Positions 36,281 through 45,680 of a stretch of DNA of 64,000 bases are shown piece after piece; the stretch's first letter is position 1; each line of letters opens with the position of its first letter. Position numbers and translations under genes: made by a program. This DNA comes from Blastocatellia bacterium AA13 (lineage in GTDB: Bacteria > Acidobacteriota > Blastocatellia > UBA7656): NCBI GenBank assembly GCA_003222245.1, contig QHVH01000008.1:225679-289678 (forward strand), given 5' to 3'. The notes beneath the pieces were generated by a model, which did no database searches, was not told where the DNA came from, and saw nothing but the letters and a program-made list of their open reading frames with translations.

Positions 36281-37981
36281 ATGCGAAGGAAGATTCAACG
36301 GCTGCTGATCTGGCGCCTGATCATCGCGGCGGTGCTCCTTGGCACGGTCGCCCTGATCGAGCGAAGCAGCTTGGAACGGGCCTTCACGCCGATATTGACC
36401 GCGGCAGTAGCCGTCGTTTGCCTGCTGTCGGCGGCATATTACGGCATGCTCTTCACCCAGCTATCGCTGGACACCCAGGGCTATGCGCAGTTGTGTTTGG
36501 ACACCTTGGTAGTGACGTGGCTCGTCTACGCGACTGGAGACGTCGAGTCGCCGTTCGTTCCGCTTTATCTTGTCGCGGTTTTTGCCGGCAGCATCCTCTT
36601 CAGCAGGGCCGGGGTATTCTCGCTTGCTTTCATAGGCGCGACGTCTTACGCGCTCTGCGGCGTGCTTACGATAACCGGCGCGGTATCTCGAGGACGCGGA
36701 GTGATCAATCCATTCGCGGCGTCCGGAGACTATTACGAAGCGTCGAGACTGCCTTCCATCGAGTTCATGCTTGCATTGAACCTCGTAGCGATTTTTGTGG
36801 TCGCCATTTTATCCAGCCAGCTCGCGGAGCGCATTCGGCATAGCGAGAGCCAGCTCGCCATTGCAACAAGAGATCTTGCCGATTATCGGCTATTCAACGA
36901 TCGAATCATCGAGAGCATGCGCAGCGGCCTGGTCACCACGGACTTGCAGGGAAGCATCATCACGTTTAATCGCGCGGCGGAAGAGATAACCGGCTACAAG
37001 GCCCAGGATGTCCGAGGCACAAACATCTACGCGATCTTCGGCGACATTGAGAAGCAGATCGAAACCGGGCTTGAATCGATCCGTTCGCGGTCGAGGCTGC
37101 CGAGATTCGATATCGGCTGCAAGACGGCCGATGGACGGGATATTCACCTCGGATTTTCAGTGTCGCCGCTCGTCGAGGAGTCCGGGCGAACACCGGGCTA
37201 CGTGCTCACCTTCCAGGATCTGACCGAAGTCATCGAGTTGGAGCGCGAGGTCAGACGACAGGAGCGGCTCGCGGCGCTTGGAAAAATGGCGGCAGGGCTG
37301 GCTCACGAGATCAGGAACCCACTCGCATCCATGCGCGGTTCGGTGCAAGTGCTGGCTGGCGAGCTCGACCTTTCGCCGGATCAATCGCAGTTGATGGAGA
37401 TCGTGCTGCGCGAATCGGACCGCTTGAATCGCACTGTTTCGGATTTTCTGATCTACGCGCGGCCGCCCCGAATGGAGCGCAGCGTCGTCGAGCTGAACAG
37501 CCTGCTTTCGGAGACGATATCGCTGCTGCGGAACAGCTCTGAGCTGAGGCCGGATCATCGAATAACGGAGCTGCACTCGCACAAGCCTATTCATTACTAC
37601 GGCGATCCCAATCAGATCCGGCAGATCTTCTGGAATCTGGCTCGAAACGCAATTCAGGCGATGCCCAATGGAGGAGAGTTTCGCGTTTCGCTGGACACTA
37701 ATTCAGCGGGCGAGCTGACGATCACGTTCAGCGATACGGGCCAGGGAATGAGCCGCGATCAAAAGGAGCGGCTGTTCGAACCGTTCAGCTCGTCCAGCGG
37801 CGGGACGGGGCTTGGAATGGCCATAGTCTATCAACTGGTCAACGACCACAATGGAAAGATCGTCGTTGATAGCGACGCCGGAAAGGGCACCAGCATTTCG
37901 ATCAAATTGCCGGCGTCCGGACGGCCGCGCGTGGATGCGGCAGCCTCCGCGCGGGCTCAGGAAGCCAGTCCTGTCGCGTGA
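36281..37981 (+). CDS. pilS: PilS-like sensor histidine kinase
   Basis: A 566-residue kinase. Five to seven membrane helices fill the first 190 residues, followed by a short coiled linker, a PAS domain (about 205-310), HisKA with the phospho-accepting His in GLAHEIRNPLASM, and an ATPase domain with N-box NLARNAIQAMPNGG, G1 FSDTGQGMS and G2 GGTGLGMAIV. The multi-helix input plus PAS is the PilS layout. The next gene is the cognate sigma-54 activator, and pilin genes with sigma-54 promoters follow, so it most likely senses pilin level or envelope state and controls pilin transcription. Confidence 0.88.
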   Translation: MRRKIQRLLIWRLIIAAVLLGTVALIERSSLERAFTPILTAAVAVVCLLSAAYYGMLFTQLSLDTQGYAQLCLDTLVVTWLVYATGDVESPFVPLYLVAVFAGSILFSRAGVFSLAFIGATSYALCGVLTITGAVSRGRGVINPFAASGDYYEASRLPSIEFMLALNLVAIFVVAILSSQLAERIRHSESQLAIATRDLADYRLFNDRIIESMRSGLVTTDLQGSIITFNRAAEEITGYKAQDVRGTNIYAIFGDIEKQIETGLESIRSRSRLPRFDIGCKTADGRDIHLGFSVSPLVEESGRTPGYVLTFQDLTEVIELEREVRRQERLAALGKMAAGLAHEIRNPLASMRGSVQVLAGELDLSPDQSQLMEIVLRESDRLNRTVSDFLIYARPPRMERSVVELNSLLSETISLLRNSSELRPDHRITELHSHKPIHYYGDPNQIRQIFWNLARNAIQAMPNGGEFRVSLDTNSAGELTITFSDTGQGMSRDQKERLFEPFSSSSGGTGLGMAIVYQLVNDHNGKIVVDSDAGKGTSISIKLPASGRPRVDAAASARAQEASPVA

Positions 37982-38022
37982 AGCCCCCGCTATTGAGCAA
38001 CGCACTATTTTCGAGGGAAAAG

Positions 38023-39447
38023 ATGGAGAAGATCCTTGTAGTCGACGACGAGCGCAGCATGCGCGAGCTTCTCGAGCTTGTTCTCAAGCGCGAAGGTTAT
38101 TCGGTACACACGGCGGAAAACGGCTCGCGAGCGCTGGATCTCATTAAACAAAATTTATTCGATCTGATTATCTCCGACGTAAAGATGCCGGACATCAACG
38201 GCATCGAACTACTGGAGCGAGTGAGGGAAATATCGCCCGACACGATGGTCATCATGATAACGGCCTTTGCCACGGTCGACACCGCTCGCCGCGCGTTCAA
38301 GCTCGGCGCTGAAGACTTCGTCATAAAGGACTCGGGTTTTGACGTAGAAGAGCTCAAGGTAACGGTTGGAAAGGCGATTGAGAAGAAGAAACTCCGTCAG
38401 GAGAACGTGCTGTTAAAACGCGAGCTGCGTCAACGGAACTCACTCGACAACATAATAGGCCGGTCGCCCCAGATGCAGGCGGTTTATCAGATGATCGAAA
38501 CGGTCGCCGCCACGACTTCGACGGTATTGATCACCGGCGAATCCGGCACCGGAAAGGAGCTGGTCGCTCGAGCCGTCCACAATATGTCGAACAGGGCGGC
38601 GGCGCCATTTGTCTCCATAAACTGCGGCGCGTTTACCGAAACGCTGCTCGAATCCGAGCTCTTCGGTTATATGAAAGGCTCATTCACGGGAGCGGTTTCA
38701 AATCGGAAAGGACTGTTCGAATCGGCTGAAGGGGGCACGATATTCCTTGATGAAATCGGTGAAACGACCCCCGCAATGCAGGTGAAGCTGCTTCGCGTCC
38801 TGCAAGAACGCTGCATCCGTCGCGTAGGCGGCGTGGAAGAGATTCCGACGGATTGTCGAGTGGTTGCCGCAACCAATCGAGACCTGGGCCAGATGGTCGA
38901 GGACGGCTCGTTCCGGAACGATCTCTACTATCGAATTAGCGTCATACCAATCGAGATGCCTCCGTTGCGAGGCAGGCGGACCGACATACCGGATCTTGTG
39001 CGTCACTTCCTCGATAAGTACAGCTCGTCGGCGGGGCGCAAGGTCCTGGAGGTCCTGGACGATACTATGCGCTACCTCGAGTCGTACGACTGGCCGGGAA
39101 ATGTGCGGGAGCTTGAGAACACGATCGAGCGCGCGGTTGCGCTCGAACAGACGAGCGTGATTCGTCCGGAGTGCCTGCCCGAGCGGATACTGAAGTTCAA
39201 GCCGAGGGCCATAACCGATCTCGATCTCCCCGAAGAGGGGATCGATCTCGAAGCGTATCTCGCGCAGATGGAGAAGGACTACATCATCAGAGCGCTTCAG
39301 CGAACGGGCGGCAATCAAACAAGAGCCGCGGAGATTTTGAATATGTCGGTGAGAAGCCTCCGCCATCTACTCGACAAGCATAAGATTCGGCAGACCGCGA
39401 GCCTGTTGCGCGAATCGACAGTAGCAGGTGAGACCGGTCACAAGTGA
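38023..39447 (+). CDS. pilR: PilR-like sigma-54-dependent response regulator
   Basis: A 474-residue NtrC-family activator. ATG 38023 is chosen (GAGGGA 4 nt upstream, KILVVDDE begins the receiver); a GTG at 37978 overlapping the kinase stop would add 15 residues. Receiver with phospho-Asp in ISDVKMPD, AAA+ domain with Walker A GESGTGKE, sigma-54 contact loop GSFTGA (a Ser variant of GAFTGA), Walker B GGTIFLDEIGE, and C-terminal Fis-type helix-turn-helix NQTRAAEILNMSVRSLRHLL. Its likely targets are the -24/-12 promoters at 39579 and 40240 before the first two pilin genes. Confidence 0.92.
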   Translation: MEKILVVDDERSMRELLELVLKREGYSVHTAENGSRALDLIKQNLFDLIISDVKMPDINGIELLERVREISPDTMVIMITAFATVDTARRAFKLGAEDFVIKDSGFDVEELKVTVGKAIEKKKLRQENVLLKRELRQRNSLDNIIGRSPQMQAVYQMIETVAATTSTVLITGESGTGKELVARAVHNMSNRAAAPFVSINCGAFTETLLESELFGYMKGSFTGAVSNRKGLFESAEGGTIFLDEIGETTPAMQVKLLRVLQERCIRRVGGVEEIPTDCRVVAATNRDLGQMVEDGSFRNDLYYRISVIPIEMPPLRGRRTDIPDLVRHFLDKYSSSAGRKVLEVLDDTMRYLESYDWPGNVRELENTIERAVALEQTSVIRPECLPERILKFKPRAITDLDLPEEGIDLEAYLAQMEKDYIIRALQRTGGNQTRAAEILNMSVRSLRHLLDKHKIRQTASLLRESTVAGETGHK

Positions 39448-39578
39448 TGAATCGTCAGCGACGGCTTTGATTCGGCCCCGCTGAATTCTGTTCTTTTTTT
39501 ACCTTATATACCCTGACCGGGTATGCCCCATTCTTCCCGTATCGCCTCTGCGACTTGCCCGCCTCCCGTTGATCCATC

Positions 39579-39594
39579 TGGCATCAGCGTTGCT
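39579..39594 (+). promoter_or_regulatory. Sigma-54 promoter of pilin 1
   Basis: TGGCATCAGCGTTGCT has GG and GC separated by exactly 10 nt, as in the -24/-12 consensus TGGCACG-N4-TTGCW; positions 6 and 7 differ. It lies about 65 nt before the pilin-1 ATG and directly after the PilR-like gene. Confidence 0.6.
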
Positions 39595-39659
39595 GAGTTT
39601 CGCTCGAGTAATCAGGCGAATTTTGCGCCCCATTTGAAAACTGGTGGGAGGAGAAAGCG

Positions 39660-40103
39660 ATGAAGAGTGAAGCCGGCTTCTCACTGATAGAAATGCTTAT
39701 CGTGGTGGCCATCATAAGCATTATCACGGCGATCGCTGTACCCAATTTGCGAAAGACCAGGCAGGCCGCGAACGCGGCTTCGGCGATCCAGTCAATACGA
39801 ACGATAAGCTCTGGTGAGCAGCTCTATCTCCAAAAGAACAGGGTTTATGGCACATTGAGCGAGCTGCTCCTGAACGGGAACATAGACCCGGTTGTCGGCT
39901 CGGGCAACAAGAGCGGGTACGATCTTATTATTGCTGTAATCTCAGATCCCGATCCGAATTTTGACAAACGTAAGTTCACTGCCAACGCGGATCCGCCGGA
40001 AGACGACGGCACTTTTGCTCATTATTTCACGGATGAAACGCTTGTAATCCGGATCAAAATCGGCGCGCCTGCGACCGTCGCCGACTCTCCTATTCCTCGT
40101 TGA
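39660..40103 (+). CDS. Type IV pilin-like protein 1
   Basis: A 147-residue prepilin. A very short leader ending in Gly6 precedes FSLIEMLIVVAIISIITAIAVPN, the class III signal cut by PilD before Phe, with the Glu at +5. The globular part is short, has no cysteine pair (so no disulfide-bounded D-loop) and has several acidic stretches (SDPDPNFDKRKF, DPPEDDG). GGGAGGAG lies 7 nt before the ATG. Divergent from pilins 2 and 3 after the N-helix, so it could be a minor pilin or alternative major subunit. Confidence 0.88.
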   Translation: MKSEAGFSLIEMLIVVAIISIITAIAVPNLRKTRQAANAASAIQSIRTISSGEQLYLQKNRVYGTLSELLLNGNIDPVVGSGNKSGYDLIIAVISDPDPNFDKRKFTANADPPEDDGTFAHYFTDETLVIRIKIGAPATVADSPIPR

Positions 40104-40239
40104 AACGGGCTTCCAATGACAAAAAATGGCAAAGCTATTGTCCCGCTTTTTGTTAAGGAAACAGGGATCAAAACGATGATCACGAACCGACGGCCTTTAC
40201 GAACAACAATTTCAACGCGCAGCCTTCAGCCCTCAATGT

Positions 40240-40255
40240 TGGCACGGCCTTTGCC
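40240..40255 (+). promoter_or_regulatory. Consensus sigma-54 promoter of pilin 2
   Basis: TGGCACGGCCTTTGCC matches TGGCACG-N4-TTGC perfectly, with GG at 40241-40242 and GC at 40253-40254 (10-nt spacing). It lies about 90 nt before the pilin-2 start chosen here, leaving room for a normal leader. It falls inside the longer in-frame extension of that gene, which argues against the upstream start at 40116. Confidence 0.85.
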
Positions 40256-40343
40256 CGGCATTGGCTTGCAATCAAGTAAAAAAGTTGGGCCGCTAGGAAC
40301 ACAGACCTACGGCAATAATGTTCAAACAAGGAGAAATGTTACT

Positions 40344-40844
40344 ATGAAGAATCAGAAGGGCTTTTCGCTGATCGAGCTGCTGATAGTAGTGGCGATCATC
40401 GGTATTATTGCCGCTATCGCTGTTCCTAACCTGCTCAAATCACGCCAGGCTGCGAACGAAGCGTCGGCAATCAGTTCGATTCGGACAATTAACTCGTCGC
40501 AGGCGACATATCAATCCACGAACGGCGGCAACAGGAACTACGCGCCCGATCTTACGACCCTGGGCCCGAACGGCACCAACGGCGGATTTATTGACGGCGT
40601 GTTGGCTTCCGGCTCCAAGAGCGGATTCACTTTCACGGTTCAGGCAACTGACGCCACCACGGGCGTACCGGCCAATTTCGACGACTTGGCGAATCCACAG
40701 TCGACCGGCAATTTCGGAACCGGCAACAGGGGCTTCGTCTCCAACGAAACACAGGTGGTTTATCAATTCGCCACTCCGCCTGCTACGGCATTCCCGTCAC
40801 CGGCCAGAACTCCTGCTCCGGCTGGCGCGGTCGCCATCGACTAA
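40344..40844 (+). CDS. pilA: Type IV pilin, probable major subunit (pilin 2)
   Basis: A 166-residue prepilin: leader MKNQKG, then FSLIELLIVVAIIGIIAAIAVPNLLKSRQ. ATG 40344 follows AAGGAG by 10 nt; an in-frame extension back to 40116 is rejected because it would bury the signal and contains the sigma-54 promoter. The mature domain is rich in Gly, Asn, Ser and Thr (NSSQATYQSTNGGN, GPNGTNGGF) and has no cysteines; such Ser/Thr-rich tails are common sites of pilin glycosylation. Having the best sigma-54 promoter and its own terminator, it is the likeliest major pilin. Confidence 0.92.
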   Translation: MKNQKGFSLIELLIVVAIIGIIAAIAVPNLLKSRQAANEASAISSIRTINSSQATYQSTNGGNRNYAPDLTTLGPNGTNGGFIDGVLASGSKSGFTFTVQATDATTGVPANFDDLANPQSTGNFGTGNRGFVSNETQVVYQFATPPATAFPSPARTPAPAGAVAID

Positions 40845-40881
40845 GACTTGTCTGGCTGTAGCTGTAGGTCAGTGTATAATC

Positions 40882-40914
40882 AAAACGGGTAAGCTCTCGG
40901 GCTTACCCGTTTTT
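40882..40914 (+). terminator. Intrinsic terminator after pilin 2
   Basis: A 13-bp perfect stem, AAAACGGGTAAGC (40882-40894) with GCTTACCCGTTTT (40901-40913), 6-nt loop and a T run at the 3' side, 38 nt after the pilin-2 stop. A strong textbook terminator; it would separate pilin 2 from pilin 3. Confidence 0.88.
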
Positions 40915-41033
40915 GCTATAGTATTCTCCTTTAACTCAAAATATAATTGAACCGCCTGTTGGGGATTTCGTTCGAAAGCGAAGGAAGCGTTCCCCACAAG
41001 GCGCCAACAATCTCTGAGCAGAGGAGAATATTA

Positions 41034-41516
41034 ATGAACAGGAATCGCGAGCGAGGGTTCTCGCTTATCGAATTGCTTATCGTGGTCGCTATTATCGGAA
41101 TAGTCGCGGCTATCGCAATCCCCAATCTGGTCAAATCACAGCAGGCCGCGCACGAGACGGCGGCCCTCTCGGATTGCAGCACCATCGGCAAGGAACAATT
41201 GACCTACTCACTCACAAAAGGCCACGGCAAGTTTGGATCGCTCCAGACTCTCGCCGCCGAAGGCTATCTGGACTCCACTCTCGGGGCCGGCAACAAAGGG
41301 GGCTATATCTTCGCCTCCGATCCTCTCGTCGTTGAAAACGCTCCCTCTATGTATGACACGACCGCCAAGCCCAGCGCCGTCGGCACCTTTGGAACGGGCA
41401 ATCGTTCTTTCGGCTCCAATGAGACAAACATCATTTACGATGCGGACGGCGCCGTAGACTTGAAGGGTACGGCCACTGATCGACGGCCCGCGGGCGGCGT
41501 CCCTATTTCACAGTGA
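41034..41516 (+). CDS. Type IV pilin 3
   Basis: A 160-residue prepilin starting at the ATG that follows GAGGAG (41021-41026); the longer frame from 40947 is not needed. Leader ...RERG, then FSLIELLIVVAIIGIVAAIAIPNLVKSQQ. The C-terminal domain resembles pilin 2 in outline (GTFGTGNRSFGSNET versus GNFGTGNRGFVSNET) with two extra features: one cysteine (LSDCSTIG) and a shorter tail. A TATAAT at 40942-40947 may be part of its promoter, but no good -35 or sigma-54 element is visible, so it may be expressed differently from pilins 1 and 2. Confidence 0.9.
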   Translation: MNRNRERGFSLIELLIVVAIIGIVAAIAIPNLVKSQQAAHETAALSDCSTIGKEQLTYSLTKGHGKFGSLQTLAAEGYLDSTLGAGNKGGYIFASDPLVVENAPSMYDTTAKPSAVGTFGTGNRSFGSNETNIIYDADGAVDLKGTATDRRPAGGVPISQ

Positions 41517-41555
41517 CACCGGCCCGTCGCGCGATATACACTGCGGTTTCGCTCC

Positions 41556-41583
41556 CCTCCGTGTCTTAACGCCGGCACGGAGG
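41556..41583 (+). terminator. Stem-loop after pilin 3
   Basis: Perfect 8-bp inverted repeat CCTCCGTG (41556-41563) and CACGGAGG (41576-41583) with a 12-nt loop, 40 nt after the pilin-3 stop. No T tract, so possibly an mRNA-stabilising hairpin rather than a terminator. Confidence 0.45.
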
Positions 41584-41667
41584 CCGCCCCTAAGAGCCTG
41601 GTCGATTCCCTCTCTGCGCATGCCCCCCGTTGAACGGCCCAAGCCCGATTCGAAGGGGAACTAGAGC

Positions 41668-43521
41668 ATGCCCGAATCGCATCATTCCGAATTCATAGTC
41701 GAAGAGTCCGATACTGGAAATCACGATTTAAGCCGGAGCGAAACACTCTCGAGCGAAGATCGTACCGCCGATATCTCCAAGACAATATCGCTGCCATCTT
41801 CCAGGCTCATCGCGGCTGCTATCGCTTTACTGACATTGGTCATCTTCTCCGGCGCAATCTCGGGTGCGTTCTTGCGCGAGGACGTCCCGCGGATCACGGC
41901 GAATCCTCTAAAAGGCCAATGGAATCGAACCACGCTCAAGAACATCTTTACGAGGGCGGAGGGCGCGGCTGCCGATGCGAGCATAGACAGATCGGAGGGC
42001 GCTCGATACCGACCTATTCTTTCAGTGTTTATGATGGCAGCGCTCGAAGGCGCCGGCACTCGCGAGATGCGATGGCACTTGTTGGTCATGCTGCTGCATA
42101 GTCTTGCCGCGATTCTTGTTTTTTTTGTCATCTCCAAATCGCTCTTCGGAGCGGGCCGGTTCTCCGCGAATGAGAGGATTATGCTGGCGGTTTTCGGGGC
42201 AGCCGTCTTTGCTATTCATCCCGTGCAAGTCGAGTCAGTCGCGTGGGTCTCTCAGATTGCGAACCCGCTTGGCGCGGTGCTTGCGCTCTCCTCGTTCCTA
42301 TCCTATTTGACCCTTCGAACCGCTTCCGAAACGTCCTGGCTTAGAAGATGGAAAGCGGCGGGACTCATTATACCGGCGCTGCTGTTCGCGCTCGCGGCGC
42401 TGACTAACGAGGCAACGTTGGCGCTTATCCTGGTCATTGCGCTCTACGAGCTGTTTGTATTCAGGAACGAAGGCGGCTTCGCCCGACGACTCCAGCCTGC
42501 CGCGATAGCGTTAGTACCCTTCGTCATCGCGGGCTGGGTTTATGTGACGCTTAGATATGTCGCGCTCGGGACTCTTTTCACGCGAAGCCGGAGCCTCAAT
42601 TTTCCGGATGATGCCGCACTTACGCTGTTCGATAACATTCGCACAATACCAACCCTGATAGTTGGCTACGCGGGGCTGATGATCGCTCCGTTCAAGCTGT
42701 CGGCGTTTTATGACGTTGGATATGTTCGCACTCTCGCCTTTGGTCGGTTCTGGCTGCCTTTGAGTCTTTTGATACTCGGCGGCGGCGTGCTCGTCGTGCT
42801 CGCTAGAAAAACGGTCGAGCTTCGAGTCGCATTGATCTGGATTGTGTCCGCGCTTCTTCCGGTTCTTATAAACACAAGAGCGGTGGTCAGCGAAGAGATT
42901 CAACATAATCGTTATCTTTACCTGCCGATCATTGGCTTTGGTCTGCTCGTCGGCGTAGCTCTTATGCGGGGAGCACGGATTTTGATGCCGAAAAAAGAGG
43001 AGAGCGTGTTCCTTGGCGCGGCGGCCGTAGTACTGGTCGCGCTCTGTCTGTTGACGATGGCTGAAAACCGCTATTGGCGAAATAACTCCGAGGTGTGGTC
43101 GAGGGCATCGGAGCGCGCTCCAAATTCACGAATTGTTCATATGGCGCTTGGCGAAAACGCCGAAGCAAAGCAGGATCTGGATGAGGCGATGCGGCAATAC
43201 GATTTGGCGCTGAGAATAAACCCTGAGGCAGTCGATGCCCTGAATAACTCGGCCTTTGTTTATGCGCATCAGCGAAAGTGGATGCTTGCAGCGCGCCGGT
43301 TCGAGCAGGTGGCGGCCATCACACCAAAGAAGGCTATATCTCATTTCAATCTGTCGGTCGCATATGCGGCCCTCGGCCGAAATGATGAAGAAGCTGCTCA
43401 ACTCGGCGCAGCCATTCAGCTAGAGGCGGCAAGCAAGCAATCGGAAGGCTGGCGACTCCGTCTCGCACAGATCAAACCCGCTGATAATGGGCGCAAACCC
43501 GAGACCGCCGGACCAAATTAA
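41668..43521 (+). CDS. TMTC-like GT-C membrane protein with TPRs (paralogue 4, pilin-linked)
   Basis: A 617-residue protein. A 45-residue acidic cytoplasmic N-terminus precedes the first helix; the loop motif is GAFLREDVPRITANP (Glu-Asp in place of Asp-Asp). HPVQVESVAWVSQIANPLGAVLALSSFLSYL matches the family, and ISEEIQHNRYLYLPIIGFG-type sequence marks the last helices. About ten helices are followed by only two or three TPRs (VHMALGENAEAKQDLDEA, VDALNNSAFVYAHQRK, SHFNLSVAYAALGRN). It follows pilin 3 by 151 nt, a place often taken by pilin glycosyltransferases (for example TfpO/PglL next to pilA), so pilin modification is the preferred role. Confidence 0.82.
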   Translation: MPESHHSEFIVEESDTGNHDLSRSETLSSEDRTADISKTISLPSSRLIAAAIALLTLVIFSGAISGAFLREDVPRITANPLKGQWNRTTLKNIFTRAEGAAADASIDRSEGARYRPILSVFMMAALEGAGTREMRWHLLVMLLHSLAAILVFFVISKSLFGAGRFSANERIMLAVFGAAVFAIHPVQVESVAWVSQIANPLGAVLALSSFLSYLTLRTASETSWLRRWKAAGLIIPALLFALAALTNEATLALILVIALYELFVFRNEGGFARRLQPAAIALVPFVIAGWVYVTLRYVALGTLFTRSRSLNFPDDAALTLFDNIRTIPTLIVGYAGLMIAPFKLSAFYDVGYVRTLAFGRFWLPLSLLILGGGVLVVLARKTVELRVALIWIVSALLPVLINTRAVVSEEIQHNRYLYLPIIGFGLLVGVALMRGARILMPKKEESVFLGAAAVVLVALCLLTMAENRYWRNNSEVWSRASERAPNSRIVHMALGENAEAKQDLDEAMRQYDLALRINPEAVDALNNSAFVYAHQRKWMLAARRFEQVAAITPKKAISHFNLSVAYAALGRNDEEAAQLGAAIQLEAASKQSEGWRLRLAQIKPADNGRKPETAGPN

Positions 43522-43642
43522 TCAAGACGCATCGCCGGTTACCGCCGCCGGTCACCGCCGTTAAGAAGGGAAGATGTAATTTGAAATAAGTGATTGAGCA
43601 CGGACTTTGGCTGGCTGCAACGATTGAACCCTTCGCTTATAG

Positions 43643-45580
43643 ATGACTAGTACAAGAGCCACCACGAGTGATCTGAAACTCGGTTCCGGCTGGGCAGTCT
43701 TGATTATCGTGCTTCTTTCCTTTCTCGCTTTCTCGAACTCACTTTCCGGTGACTTTGTTTTTGACGACAAGGACGTGGTGCTTGAAAACCATGATATTCA
43801 ATCGTGGGGAAATCTCGGGAGGGCATTCACGAGCCATGTATGGGCCTTTCGTGAGAACACAGGACCTCAAACTCCGCCGCCCCTGCCTTACTATCGGCCC
43901 ATCTTTACGGCGGTGGTGACGATAGAGTATCACCTGTTTCATCTCAATCCGCGGGGATGGCATCTGATCAGTCTGTTGCTGCACATACTCTGCGCGATCG
44001 CCGTGTACCTCCTGTTTCGAGAGATGCTAAACAGGCGGGAGCCGGCCGCACTGGCCGCGATGTTTTTTGCCGTGTACCCGATTCACTCAGAGCCCGTTAG
44101 CTGGATAAGCTCGCTGTCGGATCTGCTCTTCACTCTATTCCTGCTTCTGTCATTCTGGCTTTACTTGAAATATCAGAAGCTCCTGGCTTCAAAGGGAGCG
44201 ACGAATCTTCGCGGTGCGTGGAGCATGTTGGCGCTCTCTCTTGGATTTTATGCGCTGTCGGCGTTGTCCAAGGAGGCCGCTCTGGCGCTGCCTTTGATTG
44301 TGTTGGGCTGGGAAATTGGGGAAGCCCGCGGAGCCTGGCCGCAAAGAATCCTCACGGCCGCTAAGCGTTCGGCTCCCTATTTTGCCGTGACCGGATTATA
44401 TCTTCTGCTTCGTTACATCGCTTTGAGAGATCTGATGTGGACGAACCCTCAAGCGCCTGATCGGCCCCTCACGCTAACCGTGCTAACCCTTCCCTGGATT
44501 CTGTGCCGATACCTATGGCATCTGGTCTGGCCGTTTGGACTGAGCATCACTTATGACACTCGATTTGTAACTCGATTTTCTACTCCCCAGTTTCTTGTCC
44601 CTTCCGCCGCGCTCATCATCGCCGCGGCTGCATTGATCAAATACCGGCGCAAGCTAAACAGCACGGTCCGGCTTTGCCTGCTGCTTATCTTCGCGCCGTT
44701 GCTGCCGGTGCTCAACCTGGGGCAGATCTCTCGTGAAGAGTACTTGATATTCGATCGATACCTCTATCTTCCCGCTGCGGGCTGGTGTTTATTGATTGTG
44801 CTTGGGCTGGATCGCGCCGCTTCGTGGTGGATGAAAAGAGAACCGGAAAAGAAACAGCGGCAAGATCCGCCCGTGCTCAGCATTCTGAGAAATCCGAGTA
44901 TGCTTGCGGGCCTGCTGCTCACGGCCGTGTTCACTATTGCAACCGCGCATGAGAATACGCATTGGGCGGATGAGTATTCGCTGTGGTCGAATGCGGCTCG
45001 CGTGAGTCCGGGTTTCTGGGCGCCGCACTACAACGCGGGCCTTGCTCTCGTGAATGAAGGTAAATACACGGAAGCACGGGATGCGTTGCTGCGTGCGGCG
45101 GGGCTCGAGCCGAATGAAGCGTCGGTGTTTGATGAACTGGGCGTGGCTTATGACGGCCTCGGAGATCGCTCAAACGCGCTTAAGAACTATAGTCGGGCGC
45201 TCGAAATCGATCCCTCGAATTTCGAGACTCTCAACAATCTGGGAGGGCTCTATTTTCGACAAGGTGATTATTTGTCAGCCGAACGGCTGTTCAAATCGGC
45301 TCTTCAAGCCGGTCCTCACGCTGTCGCCGCTCGATATAATCTTGGGCTGTGCCTCATTCGTCAAAAGCGTTATTCAGAAGCTGCGCAAGAACTCGAGTCT
45401 GTAGTCCAGTCCCATCCGGATGATGCCAATGCTCTCTTAGATCTTGGTCTGGCATATGAGAAACTCGGACGGCTGGATGAAGCCCGGCTCGCATTGATCC
45501 GAAGCCGCGATCTCAGTGATTCGCGGGAACTGGCTGCCAGAGCCTCCGAGGCGCTCGCCAGGCTGCGTGGTGAACGGTAG
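43643..45580 (+). CDS. TMTC-like GT-C membrane protein with TPRs (paralogue 5, pilin-linked)
   Basis: A 645-residue member of the same family: first helix about 15-34, loop motif GDFVFDDKDVVLENHD with the Asp-Asp pair, HSEPVSWISSLSDLLFTLFLLLSFWLYL, and IFDRYLYLPAAGWCLLIVLGL. About ten helices, then five TPRs (APHYNAGLALVNEGKY, VFDELGVAYDGLGD, TLNNLGGLYFRQGD, ARYNLGLCLIRQKR, ALLDLGLAYEKLGR). Closer to animal TMTC proteins in the FDD motif than paralogue 4. Together with paralogue 4 it lies between the pilins and two sugar-nucleotide genes. Confidence 0.84.
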   Translation: MTSTRATTSDLKLGSGWAVLIIVLLSFLAFSNSLSGDFVFDDKDVVLENHDIQSWGNLGRAFTSHVWAFRENTGPQTPPPLPYYRPIFTAVVTIEYHLFHLNPRGWHLISLLLHILCAIAVYLLFREMLNRREPAALAAMFFAVYPIHSEPVSWISSLSDLLFTLFLLLSFWLYLKYQKLLASKGATNLRGAWSMLALSLGFYALSALSKEAALALPLIVLGWEIGEARGAWPQRILTAAKRSAPYFAVTGLYLLLRYIALRDLMWTNPQAPDRPLTLTVLTLPWILCRYLWHLVWPFGLSITYDTRFVTRFSTPQFLVPSAALIIAAAALIKYRRKLNSTVRLCLLLIFAPLLPVLNLGQISREEYLIFDRYLYLPAAGWCLLIVLGLDRAASWWMKREPEKKQRQDPPVLSILRNPSMLAGLLLTAVFTIATAHENTHWADEYSLWSNAARVSPGFWAPHYNAGLALVNEGKYTEARDALLRAAGLEPNEASVFDELGVAYDGLGDRSNALKNYSRALEIDPSNFETLNNLGGLYFRQGDYLSAERLFKSALQAGPHAVAARYNLGLCLIRQKRYSEAAQELESVVQSHPDDANALLDLGLAYEKLGRLDEARLALIRSRDLSDSRELAARASEALARLRGER

Positions 45581-45680
45581 TTTAATAGCGACAGCCGAGA
45601 GAGCAGGGATGAGCCGATTCGATAGCCTCGCGGGCGCCGCCTTGCTACAATTTTCGCCGGACTTTCTCAAGGTTCCTCTG

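Noticed and set aside
36199..36843. 214-residue plus-strand frame overlapping pilS
   Set aside because: Out-of-frame shadow of pilS with Arg/His-rich composition.
40116..40343. N-terminal extension of pilin 2 giving a 242-residue protein
   Set aside because: It would bury the prepilin signal, and contains the sigma-54 promoter; the ATG at 40344 has a ribosome-binding site.
40942..40947. TATAAT as a full sigma-70 promoter for pilin 3
   Set aside because: No acceptable -35 hexamer at 16-18 bp spacing, so only mentioned with the gene.
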